Origin: JACNIZ01 sp964344765
GTDB taxonomy: Bacteria; Planctomycetota; UBA1135
DNA length: 54,180 nt
Reading direction: 5' to 3'
Assembly: GCA_964344765.1 (NCBI GenBank)
Contig: CAYFOM010000033.1
Span: forward strand, 1-54,180
The notes under the pieces were generated by a model. It did not search any database and was not told the DNA's origin. It saw only the letters and a program-made list of their open reading frames with translations. The position numbers and the translations under genes were made by a program. Below, one piece after another: positions 30,992 through 38,075 of this stretch (positions are counted from its first letter, which is position 1; each line of letters starts with the position of its first letter).

Positions 30992-32000
30992 GCCGCCAAC
31001 CAAGCACGCGCCGATTCGGCTGAGCGCCGAAGTCGAGATTGGACCGCCGACCTATCTCGCTCCGATGGAAGGGGTTACGGATATCTCCTTCCGTGGGCTG
31101 GTGCTCGACCACAACCCCGGCGCGGTGGGTGCAGCATGCACGCAATTCCTGCGCGTGTCGCAGGTGCCGATGCCGGTGGAGCGCATCCAACGCGAGTTGG
31201 GACCACCGCATGAGTCGACGGTACCGGTCGGCGTGCAATTGATGGGCAACCTGCCCGACATCCTCGCCGAATCGGCGGTGCGGGCCGCCGACATCGGCGC
31301 GCCATTCGTCGACCTGAACTTCGGATGCCCGGCGCCAAAGGTCTTTCAACACCGCGCCGGATCCGCGCTTCTGGCCGAACCAGTCCTTCTCGAGCAAATT
31401 GTGCGCGCCGTTGCCGACGCCTGCCCGGTGCCGGTGACTGCCAAGATTCGTTCGGGCATCGAGTGCGATACTCAATTGGAAGACATCTGCCGCCGCGTCG
31501 AGCAGGCCGGTGCGGCGTTGCTGACCGTGCATGGACGACTGCGCCAACAGTCGTATCGCGAACCGCCGGATTGGAGCCGCATTGCGCGCGCGGTGGCGGC
31601 GGTCGACATTCCGGTGATCGGCAACGGCTCGGCCGACACGCCGGAATTAATCGAGCAGATGTTCGCCCAAACCGGTTGCGCCGGCGTCATGGTTGGGCGC
31701 GCAACCATCGGAAATCCATGGTTATTCGCCGATTGGAGGGATTTTCTCGCCGCCGGCTCCACGCCGGAAGACGCCTCCACGCCCCCACCTGCACCGCGCG
31801 ATATCGCCGCCTGGTTGCTGGAATACCAACACCGCATGCAAACCGGAGGCGCGACCGAATGCCAGGCGTTGGGTCGGTTGAAGCAGGTGCTCAAAGCAAT
31901 GATTGCCGGCGGCCTATTGCCCGAAGGCGGGCGTCGGCAGGCATTGCGCAGCCGAAGCGCCGCCGAATTCCACGCGATTGCGTTAGGCGGCGAGGCTTAG
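30966..32000 (+). CDS. tRNA-dihydrouridine synthase (DusB-like)
   Basis: The 344-residue FMN enzyme reduces uridine in the tRNA D-loop using NADPH. It has the TIM-barrel opening TYLAPMEGVTDISFR, the catalytic-cysteine motif VDLNFGCPAPKVFQHRAGSA, TAKIRSGI, LTVHGRLRQQSY and VIGNGSADTPE, then GVMVGRATIGNPWLF. These are standard Dus motifs. The start is uncertain: the TTG at 30966 is the only plausible start ahead of the first strand and overlaps the VOC gene by 26 bases, implying coupled translation. The last ~60 residues form the tRNA-binding helical domain. Confidence 0.9.
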   Translation: MKSSKPPVEPPTKHAPIRLSAEVEIGPPTYLAPMEGVTDISFRGLVLDHNPGAVGAACTQFLRVSQVPMPVERIQRELGPPHESTVPVGVQLMGNLPDILAESAVRAADIGAPFVDLNFGCPAPKVFQHRAGSALLAEPVLLEQIVRAVADACPVPVTAKIRSGIECDTQLEDICRRVEQAGAALLTVHGRLRQQSYREPPDWSRIARAVAAVDIPVIGNGSADTPELIEQMFAQTGCAGVMVGRATIGNPWLFADWRDFLAAGSTPEDASTPPPAPRDIAAWLLEYQHRMQTGGATECQALGRLKQVLKAMIAGGLLPEGGRRQALRSRSAAEFHAIALGGEA

Positions 32001-32007
32001 AGCGCGA

Positions 32008-32268
32008 CTACTTGGCGGCGTCGGCGTCGGCCTGGGCGGCTTCGGCGTCGGCTTTGGCCTGCTCGCGCATCTCGGGGGTGTAGAGCAGCCAGCTGGAATC
32101 GCAGCGGCCATTGCAGTGGGTTTCGCTGCAGCAATAACCCTCTGGAGTGTCGCAAAAGCCGTCGCAGCAAAGCCTTACGGGCTCATCGGTAGAGGCTTTG
32201 CTATTGCTGTCGGTGGAACAGGCGGCCAGCAGTGGCAAAGCGAGACACAGGAAAAGCAACTTTTTCAT
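32008..32268 (-). CDS. Small cysteine-rich lipoprotein
   Basis: The 86-residue product has a lipoprotein signal with the lipobox LLAACS (lipidated Cys16). The mature part carries a compact cluster of seven cysteines, RLCCDGFCDTPEGYCC followed by HCNGRC, that could form disulphides or bind metal. A charged Ala/Asp-rich tail follows (AKADAEAAQADADAAK), probably helical. I recognise no family. It is convergent with Dus (7-base gap) and divergent from the HTH gene. Confidence 0.65.
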   Translation of the reverse strand: MKKLLFLCLALPLLAACSTDSNSKASTDEPVRLCCDGFCDTPEGYCCSETHCNGRCDSSWLLYTPEMREQAKADAEAAQADADAAK

Positions 32269-32342
32269 GTCGAATCCGGCTTGAACTGGCAGACTTCAGC
32301 AGAATTCCGCCGAGGACCCTGGAAGCTCAAGCGACAACATCT

Positions 32343-32348
32343 TAGCAT
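32343..32348 (+). promoter_or_regulatory. -10-like hexamer TAGCAT, 8 bases before the ATG at 32357
   Basis: Fits the TAnnnT placement seen elsewhere and supports the ATG at 32357 over the TTG at 32348. Confidence 0.4.
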
Positions 32349-32356
32349 TGTCGGCA

Positions 32357-33016
32357 ATGGCTTCTTCCTCTCGCTACGGTTTGGCGGCGACGATTGCACC
32401 GCGCCAGAAAAAGGGACTGCAGGCTGCCGCATCTGCGGCAACCGCCGCGATTGAGGAACGTTTTGCCGAAGCCCTCGACGCCGGCATCCAATTCGACCCC
32501 ACCGGCGACGGCGCCAGCGCCGTGCTCAACGATTCGGAAAAAGCCTTCGACGTCGCCGTTGCCATCGCCGAAGCCGCGTGGCCGGTGCGCGTGCGTTTTG
32601 CTTTGATCGCCGCCCCTCCCGGAGGCGCCGCCGGTCAAGACGACGCGATCCGCGACAAAGCACATCGCGTTTTGAAAAAAGCCAATAAAAAGACCGCCTT
32701 CCACTTCGAGTTGAGCGGCAAAGGTGCGGCCGAAATTACGTTGGCGTCGGCGTTGTGCAAGTTGCACGCCACGCTGCTCGCCGAATGGACCGATGCTCGC
32801 GCTACTGCGGTGCGCACTTACCGCCGCTACGGCAAGCAAGCCGACGTCGCCCGCGAGTTGGGCGTCAGCCAGCAGGCGGTATCGCAAATGCTGCTCGGCG
32901 CGCGTTTCCGCGAGTTGGTTGCCGCCGAAGATGCGATGCGCGATTGGCTGACCGGTCCCAAGCGCACCACGCTGTGGCCGCTGCGCAACGTCGGCACTGC
33001 CCCGGCGACGATGTAA
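32357..33016 (+). CDS. Unrecognised protein with C-terminal helix-turn-helix
   Basis: The 219-residue protein has a C-terminal HTH with a textbook sequence, KQADVARELGVSQQAVSQML (about residues 163-182). The N-terminal half contains a segment (FDPTGDGASAVLNDSEKAFDVA) loosely recalling the nucleotide-cyclase-like N-terminus of SatD-type proteins, but I cannot confirm this. It lies 63 bases upstream of aconitase, which has its own promoter-like hexamer. A regulatory role is inferred from the HTH only. Confidence 0.6.
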   Translation: MASSSRYGLAATIAPRQKKGLQAAASAATAAIEERFAEALDAGIQFDPTGDGASAVLNDSEKAFDVAVAIAEAAWPVRVRFALIAAPPGGAAGQDDAIRDKAHRVLKKANKKTAFHFELSGKGAAEITLASALCKLHATLLAEWTDARATAVRTYRRYGKQADVARELGVSQQAVSQMLLGARFRELVAAEDAMRDWLTGPKRTTLWPLRNVGTAPATM

Positions 33017-33065
33017 TCTGCCCCGAAACGCGTCAGGTTGGCGATTTGAGCGTCGCCGAGGTGGG

Positions 33066-33071
33066 TAGAAT
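33066..33071 (+). promoter_or_regulatory. -10-like hexamer TAGAAT, 8 bases before the aconitase ATG
   Basis: Close to the sigma-70 consensus TATAAT. A transcription start 6-8 bases downstream would fall on or next to the ATG at 33080, making the message leaderless. Confidence 0.5.
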
Positions 33072-33079
33072 ATGCGGCC

Positions 33080-35347
33080 ATGCCGACAATCGAATCTACT
33101 CCGGAAATGGTCTCGGGCGTCTACGCCCGCATGCGTGAAAACCTCGAACTGGTCCGCCCGAAGGTCAACCGACCGCTGACGCTGGCCGAGAAGATTTTGC
33201 TGGGTCACTTAAACGACGCCTCCCAGCAAGACATCGAGGCCGGCAAGGCGTACTTGCTGCTGCGTCCCGACCGCGTCGCGCTGCAAGATGCCACCGCGCA
33301 AATGGCGCTGCTGCAATTCATGATGGCCGGCAAGGACGAGACCGCGGTGCCGTCGACCATTCACTGCGACCACTTGATTCGAGCGCACAAGGGTGATGAA
33401 AACGACTTGGGCGTCGCCAACGACGAGAACCGCGAGGTTTACAACTTCTTGTCGTCGGTGGGTCAGCGCTACGGCCTGGGTTTCTGGAAGCCGGGCGCCG
33501 GCATCATTCACCAGACGGTGCTGGAAAATTACGCGTTCCCTGGCGGGTTGATGGTCGGCACCGACTCGCACACGCCGAACGCCGGCGGTCTGGGCATGTG
33601 CGCCGTGGGCGTGGGCGGCGCCGATGCCGTCGACGTGATGGCCGGCTTCCCGTGGGAAGTGCTGCAGCCCAATGTTTTGGGTGTGAAGCTGACCGGCAAG
33701 TTGAACGGCTGGGCCGCGCCGAAGGATGTGATCTTGAAGCTGCTCGGCATTTTGACCGTGAAGGGCGGCACCAACCGCGTGGTCGAGTACTTCGGCGAAG
33801 GCACCGAATCGCTGAGCTGCACCGGCAAGGCGACGATTTGCAACATGGGTGCCGAACTGGGCGCGACTTGCTCGGTGTTCCCCTACGACGAGCGCATGGC
33901 GATTTACCTGCGCGCGACCGGACGCGGAGATTTGGCTGATTTGGCGGCGCAAAACGTCGACCTGCTGCGCGCCGACGAAGGTGCTGAAGCGCACTACCAA
34001 GAGGTCGTCGAGATCAACTTGTCTGAGCTGGAGCCGCACTTGGTCGGTCCGCACACGCCGGACTTGGCGCGGCCGATTTCGGCGATGAAGGAAGCCGTTG
34101 AAAGCGAAGGCTATATCGATGAGTTGTCGTTTGGTTTGATCGGCTCGTGCACCAACTCTTCGTACGAAGACATCTGCCGCGCCGTCGACGTCGCCAAGCA
34201 GGCGAAGGCGAACAACTCGCCGCTGAAGTCGCCGCTGATGATTTCGCCGGGGTCGGATCAGGTGCGCGCCACCATCGATCGCGATGGTCAGGTCGCCGAG
34301 TTGGAAGCTGCCGGCGCGGTAATGCTGAGCAACTCCTGCGGACCGTGCATCGGCCAGTGGCAGCGCGACGATATTTCGCAAGGCACGGCCAACACCATCG
34401 TCACCTCGTTCAACCGCAACTTCAAAGGCCGCAATGACGCCAACACGGAAACGCTGGGCTTCATTGGTTCGCCGGAATTGGTGATGGCGCTGGCAATTGG
34501 CGGCCGCATTAGCTTTAACCCCGCCACCGAACCAGTGGTACGTGCCGACGGCTCGACCTGGATGCTGCAAGCTCCAGCCGACGCACCCGAGGTCCCGGCG
34601 GAAGGATTCGTCAGCATTACGTCGGGCTACCAGGCACCGGCCGACAACCCTGGTGAAATCACCATCGAAGTTTCGCCGACCAGCGAACGCCTGCAATTGC
34701 TGACGCCGTTTGAGCCGTTGGCCGCTGAGCAGTACGTCGGCATGCCGTTGCTGCTGAAGACTAAGGGCAAGACCACGACCGACCACATTTCACCGGCCGG
34801 TAAGTGGCTGCGCTTCCGCGGTCACTTGGACAACATCTCCAACAACATGTTCACCGGCGCGATCAACGCGTTTGGTGGCGACCCCGGTACCACGCGCAAC
34901 CCGTTGAATGGCGAACGCGGTCTTCCGGTTCCGGCTGTCGCGCGCGAGTTGAAAGCCGCCGGCAAGAATTGGGTGGTTGTCGGTGATGAAAACTACGGCG
35001 AAGGTTCCAGCCGCGAACACGCCGCAATGTGCCCGCGCTTCCTCGGCGCCGCCGCCGTCATCGTGCGCAGCTTTGCTCGCATTCACGAAACCAACTTGAA
35101 GAAGCAAGGCGTGTTGGCCTTCACCTTCGCCGATCCGGCAGGTTGGGAGTCGGTGCGCGAGGACGACACCGTCACGCTCGATGGCCTGGCAACGCTCGCA
35201 CCGGGCAGCGAAGTCTACGCCGTGTTCAACCACGCCGATGGCTCCAACGACCGCATCCTGCTGAAGCACACGCTGAACGACGAGCAGATCGACTGGTGGA
35301 AAGCCGGCTCGGCGCTGAACTCGTTAAGAAACGAAGCGGCTGTATAA
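33080..35347 (+). CDS. acn: Aconitate hydratase (mitochondrial-type)
   Basis: The 755-residue 4Fe-4S enzyme interconverts citrate and isocitrate in the TCA cycle. Its size and sequence follow the mitochondrial ACO2-like class rather than the ~890-residue AcnA or AcnB. Evidence: STIHCDHLIRAHKG, GGLMVGTDSHTPNAGG, and cluster ligands in IGSCTNSSYED and LSNSCGPCIGQW. The swivel-domain loop is TTDHISPAGKWLRFRGHLDN, and YGEGSSREHAAM holds the catalytic Ser/Arg region. The stop codon is embedded in a hairpin (35331-35357). No neighbouring TCA genes are present. Confidence 0.95.
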   Translation: MPTIESTPEMVSGVYARMRENLELVRPKVNRPLTLAEKILLGHLNDASQQDIEAGKAYLLLRPDRVALQDATAQMALLQFMMAGKDETAVPSTIHCDHLIRAHKGDENDLGVANDENREVYNFLSSVGQRYGLGFWKPGAGIIHQTVLENYAFPGGLMVGTDSHTPNAGGLGMCAVGVGGADAVDVMAGFPWEVLQPNVLGVKLTGKLNGWAAPKDVILKLLGILTVKGGTNRVVEYFGEGTESLSCTGKATICNMGAELGATCSVFPYDERMAIYLRATGRGDLADLAAQNVDLLRADEGAEAHYQEVVEINLSELEPHLVGPHTPDLARPISAMKEAVESEGYIDELSFGLIGSCTNSSYEDICRAVDVAKQAKANNSPLKSPLMISPGSDQVRATIDRDGQVAELEAAGAVMLSNSCGPCIGQWQRDDISQGTANTIVTSFNRNFKGRNDANTETLGFIGSPELVMALAIGGRISFNPATEPVVRADGSTWMLQAPADAPEVPAEGFVSITSGYQAPADNPGEITIEVSPTSERLQLLTPFEPLAAEQYVGMPLLLKTKGKTTTDHISPAGKWLRFRGHLDNISNNMFTGAINAFGGDPGTTRNPLNGERGLPVPAVARELKAAGKNWVVVGDENYGEGSSREHAAMCPRFLGAAAVIVRSFARIHETNLKKQGVLAFTFADPAGWESVREDDTVTLDGLATLAPGSEVYAVFNHADGSNDRILLKHTLNDEQIDWWKAGSALNSLRNEAAV

Positions 35348-35357
35348 GCCGCTTCGT
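35331..35357. terminator. Hairpin over the aconitase stop codon
   Basis: ACGAAGCGGCT-GTATA-AGCCGCTTCGT is a perfect 11-bp stem with a 5-base loop containing part of the TAA stop. The left arm encodes the last residues (NEAAV). There is no T-run after it. It lies between convergent genes and could serve both. Confidence 0.6.
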
Positions 35358-35381
35358 CCGACGCTTGAGCGGCTGTTTAGG

Positions 35382-36095
35382 CTAAATCAGACGCTGCGCC
35401 TTCTCGATTGCCCGAGTCAGGGCTTTGCGCGCGGCGTCTTTTGCTAAACCCATTGCGTCGGCGATATGGGTGACGTCTTCTCCGCGCCAGGCGCGGCGGA
35501 GGATTTCGCTGTCGCGCGGAGGGAGCCGTGGAAGGAGGGCGAGCAAGCGTTCGTGGTCTTCTTGATTGCCGGCCAGAGTTGCCGGACCGGCTTGCTCGGC
35601 ATTGGCGATACCGAAGGCTTCAAAATCGATTTCCAATTGCAAGTCTTGGCGACGTTTGCCGGCGGCTAAGCCTTTTGCTTTATCTGCGGCCTTCCATTGC
35701 AGGCGGCGACCGAGGAAGGCTAGGTATTCACTGCGAGTGGTGAAGGATGTTGAAGCCAGATCCTTCCACAACGATCCCATTACCGAATTCACTAAATCGC
35801 CGGAGTCCAAGTAACGGCGCATGCCGCCGCGCATCTGCAAACTTCCTACTCGCATCATCGAAGAAAGGAAGTGGCCTAAAAATTCATCTCCGATTGCCGG
35901 GTTGGCGATCGCCTCGCGGTGCGCCACACACAAAGCAGCGTCGACGACTTCGGCGCCGTCGGCACGTAGTTGTTGGTACTGGGCCAAGACCTTCGGCTGC
36001 TGAAAGCAATCCAAACTTGCCGGCCCGAGTTCGGTGGCTACGAACTCCGCTAGCTCCTCAGGCAGAATTGGGTGGCTTGGCGATGAGCATTCCAT
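35382..36095 (-). CDS. ECF-like RNA polymerase sigma factor
   Basis: The 237-residue protein has a sigma region 2-like helical segment in its middle (YLDSGDLVNSVMGSLWKDLA, then FLGRRLQWKAADKAKG) and a clear region 4 HTH at the C-terminus (LPPRDSEILRRAWRGEDVTH, then DAMGLAKDAARKALTRAIEK). The region 2 core recalls the sigma/ECF groups expanded in Planctomycetota, which often use 'DSSDLVQ' style motifs. About 90 N-terminal residues precede region 2 and have no known match. The open frame continues to 36566 but that part is Arg-rich, domain-free and antisense-like; the ATG at 36095 is preferred. No anti-sigma factor is recognised next to it. Confidence 0.8.
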   Translation of the reverse strand: MECSSPSHPILPEELAEFVATELGPASLDCFQQPKVLAQYQQLRADGAEVVDAALCVAHREAIANPAIGDEFLGHFLSSMMRVGSLQMRGGMRRYLDSGDLVNSVMGSLWKDLASTSFTTRSEYLAFLGRRLQWKAADKAKGLAAGKRRQDLQLEIDFEAFGIANAEQAGPATLAGNQEDHERLLALLPRLPPRDSEILRRAWRGEDVTHIADAMGLAKDAARKALTRAIEKAQRLI

Positions 36096-36154
36096 AGGCG
36101 TTTGATTGTATTGCAAACGCAAAAATACTTGCGGTCCGACCTGACGGATGGAAA

Positions 36155-36832
36155 TTAATCGTCGTCGTCGTAAAAACTGCAGCTGGCGTCCATCACCGCG
36201 CCGTCGGTGAAGGTCAGGTACATATCCCAGCCGGTGGTCATGCCGTCGGCGTCTTCGCGCATGTAGGAATACTCCCAATAAAGCGAACCCACTTCCAACT
36301 CGATGTTGTTGGGTTCGCCGAAGCGCTCCAACACTTCGACCGGCGATAGGAACAGCAGCTCTTTGCGTTTGATCTCCTCGTCGCGCTCGTCGTTTTCCCA
36401 GCGCCGGCAGAAGGCGCGCACGACGGTGGACTTTTGCGGATACTTGCCCGACTGCGCCAATTGAACTTGCGACGACAACGGCACCGCGCCGTGAGACTGC
36501 ATCGCCGTCACCGCGCGATTGAGCCGCTCGATTGCTTTTTCTATATCTTCCAGCGGCACATCCCACGCCGGTGTGCGGCCGTCGGCGGGAAGGGCGATTG
36601 CTTGGCCACTCCCGCCACTTGCCGGCGCACCCTGCCCGCGGCGCAAGTCGGCCAACAGCAGCTCCAACGCCGCGTCGATTTCATCCCGCACCATTTCGCT
36701 GGTCAGCTTGGACTGCACCGTCGGCGAAATGGTGACTCGATTCGTCGGCGGACCGGAACCCGCCAGGTAGCCGAAGACGAAGCCGAGCACGACTCCGATC
36801 AGCACGAGGATCGATGGGATGATTTTATTCAA
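36155..36832 (-). CDS. Membrane-anchored protein of unknown function
   Basis: I do not recognise this 225-residue protein. One N-terminal membrane helix (about residues 5-25, IPSILVLIGVVLGFVFGYLA) anchors a soluble domain with a helical, partly coiled stretch (residues 46-120). A C-terminal beta-rich part ends in an acidic tail (SCSFYDDDD). The segment LFLSPVEVLERFGEPNNIEL resembles SmpA/BamE-like 'pVeev..lfG.P' modules that sense or fold around envelope components; this is only a resemblance. The start is apparently the TTG at 36832, since no ATG precedes the helix. Gaps of 6 and 59 bases place it in one run with the hydrolase upstream and the sigma gene downstream. Confidence 0.6.
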   Translation of the reverse strand: MNKIIPSILVLIGVVLGFVFGYLAGSGPPTNRVTISPTVQSKLTSEMVRDEIDAALELLLADLRRGQGAPASGGSGQAIALPADGRTPAWDVPLEDIEKAIERLNRAVTAMQSHGAVPLSSQVQLAQSGKYPQKSTVVRAFCRRWENDERDEEIKRKELLFLSPVEVLERFGEPNNIELEVGSLYWEYSYMREDADGMTTGWDMYLTFTDGAVMDASCSFYDDDD

Positions 36833-36838
36833 CAGCGA

Positions 36839-38029
36839 TTAGGGTATCTGCAAGCTAATCGTTTGGGTTAGCGCGCCATCGCGACCCAGATACGCAGCAG
36901 CTTGGAAATACATCGTGGTTCCGGACCACGTCGGCAGGAAGGCGAAATTACCACGGCCCCAGCCGTTGACCTGCAACGGGATGGAGTTGGTGTAGCCGCC
37001 GTACGCCAAATCCAAATCGGCGAGACCGAACGGGGTTTGGGTACTGCCCAATACCGGCGACCAACCGATGGAACCGTTGGAATAAGGCATGCCGTGCAAA
37101 CCTAATTCGGTTGAGCTCGACGTCGCCATTTTGCCGCCCCACAGAATGGGGCGCTGGCACGATTGAATCACCGTCCACGGCGCGCCGGCGGTGAACGCCG
37201 AACCGTAGATGTATTCGTAAGCGGTGTCGTCGCCGCTGAGCTCGGCGTCGAGGAAAGTGGTGATCAAACGCATGTGCACCAGTTGCTGATCGCTGCCCGA
37301 CATCGGTTCATTATTCGGCGGGTTATCAATGCAGCCGGTGTGGCCCATGCCTTCAACCAAAAAGTAACTGCGGCGATCGGCTTTTAACGCGCGCTGATAC
37401 CACTGCCGCACGGTGGCGGGCGGCACCACCCAATCCACCGATCCGGCGATCCACATGCCGGCACCGGTGTAATTCGCCATGTTGTTCGGACCGGGCGGAT
37501 CATGATCGGCCGCTTGCATGCCGACGATGGTGCGCACGCGTGGTTCAATACCGACCAGCAGCGACAAGGTGCCGCCGCCCATCGAGTGACCGATGGCTGC
37601 CCAATCGCCGCCGCGCGCCATACCGCTCAACCAAGTCATCGGGTTTTGGCTTTGGTCTTCGCACCACTGCAACATCGCGCGCGTATCCCAGGCATAAGCC
37701 TCGGTGTCGGCGAAGAACCCTTTTTCGGTATCGATCGATGCCACTAAGTATCCATGCGATGCAAAGTGATTGGCGATCGTGTCCAAGCCGTCGGCCGAAC
37801 CCAACCAACCGTGCATCAACGCGGTCATCGGATACGGTCCGCCACTTGGATCAGCCGCAGCATTCTGACCGGCGGTAACGGCCGGATAGTGAATGCGCGC
37901 GCGCACCGTGCCTTGACCGTAATTGGCGTCGGTGAAGACGACGTCTTGCCAACCGGCGGGCCATGGACCCGGGTCTTCCGGGAGTTGTGCTGCGGCTAAA
38001 GGAAGCGATAGTGCGAGGGACAGGAGCAT
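36839..38029 (-). CDS. Secreted alpha/beta hydrolase, dienelactone/polyester-hydrolase-like
   Basis: The 396-residue protein has a signal peptide (residues 1-14, cleaved near AAAQ) and an alpha/beta-hydrolase core. The nucleophile Ser149 sits in GHSMGGG, the elbow used by cutinase/PETase-type polyester hydrolases. Asp199 (GSVDWVVPP) and His230 (EGMGHTGCID) complete a likely triad. The oxyanion-side motif ALMHGWLGSADGLD fits lipases and platelet-activating-factor-acetylhydrolase-like enzymes. A C-terminal beta-rich module (about residues 320-396) resembles the end domains of the sugar dehydrogenase and cytochrome. Esterase activity on lipids or polyesters is inferred; the substrate is not known. 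It lies 46 bases after the beta-propeller gene. Confidence 0.8.
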   Translation of the reverse strand: MLLSLALSLPLAAAQLPEDPGPWPAGWQDVVFTDANYGQGTVRARIHYPAVTAGQNAAADPSGGPYPMTALMHGWLGSADGLDTIANHFASHGYLVASIDTEKGFFADTEAYAWDTRAMLQWCEDQSQNPMTWLSGMARGGDWAAIGHSMGGGTLSLLVGIEPRVRTIVGMQAADHDPPGPNNMANYTGAGMWIAGSVDWVVPPATVRQWYQRALKADRRSYFLVEGMGHTGCIDNPPNNEPMSGSDQQLVHMRLITTFLDAELSGDDTAYEYIYGSAFTAGAPWTVIQSCQRPILWGGKMATSSSTELGLHGMPYSNGSIGWSPVLGSTQTPFGLADLDLAYGGYTNSIPLQVNGWGRGNFAFLPTWSGTTMYFQAAAYLGRDGALTQTISLQIP

Positions 38030-38075
38030 CCCTCGATTCTACTCGGGAATCGGAATTGCGTAGACGCGCCGAGGA

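Noticed and set aside
30560..31003. Upstream extension of the GAF kinase frame
   Set aside because: Runs antisense through the VOC gene, no domain, and a good ATG lies directly before the GAF domain.
32357..33016. Calling the HTH protein SatD
   Set aside because: Only a vague resemblance in one segment; not enough to name it.
33209..34786. 525-residue open frame on the minus strand inside aconitase
   Set aside because: Composition is Arg/Ala/Gly-rich with no domain and it mirrors the coding strand of a clear aconitase gene; shadow frame of GC-rich DNA.
36096..36566. Upstream extension of the sigma-factor frame
   Set aside because: Overlaps the gene at 36155 antisense-like, Arg-rich, no domain; ATG at 36095 is adequate.
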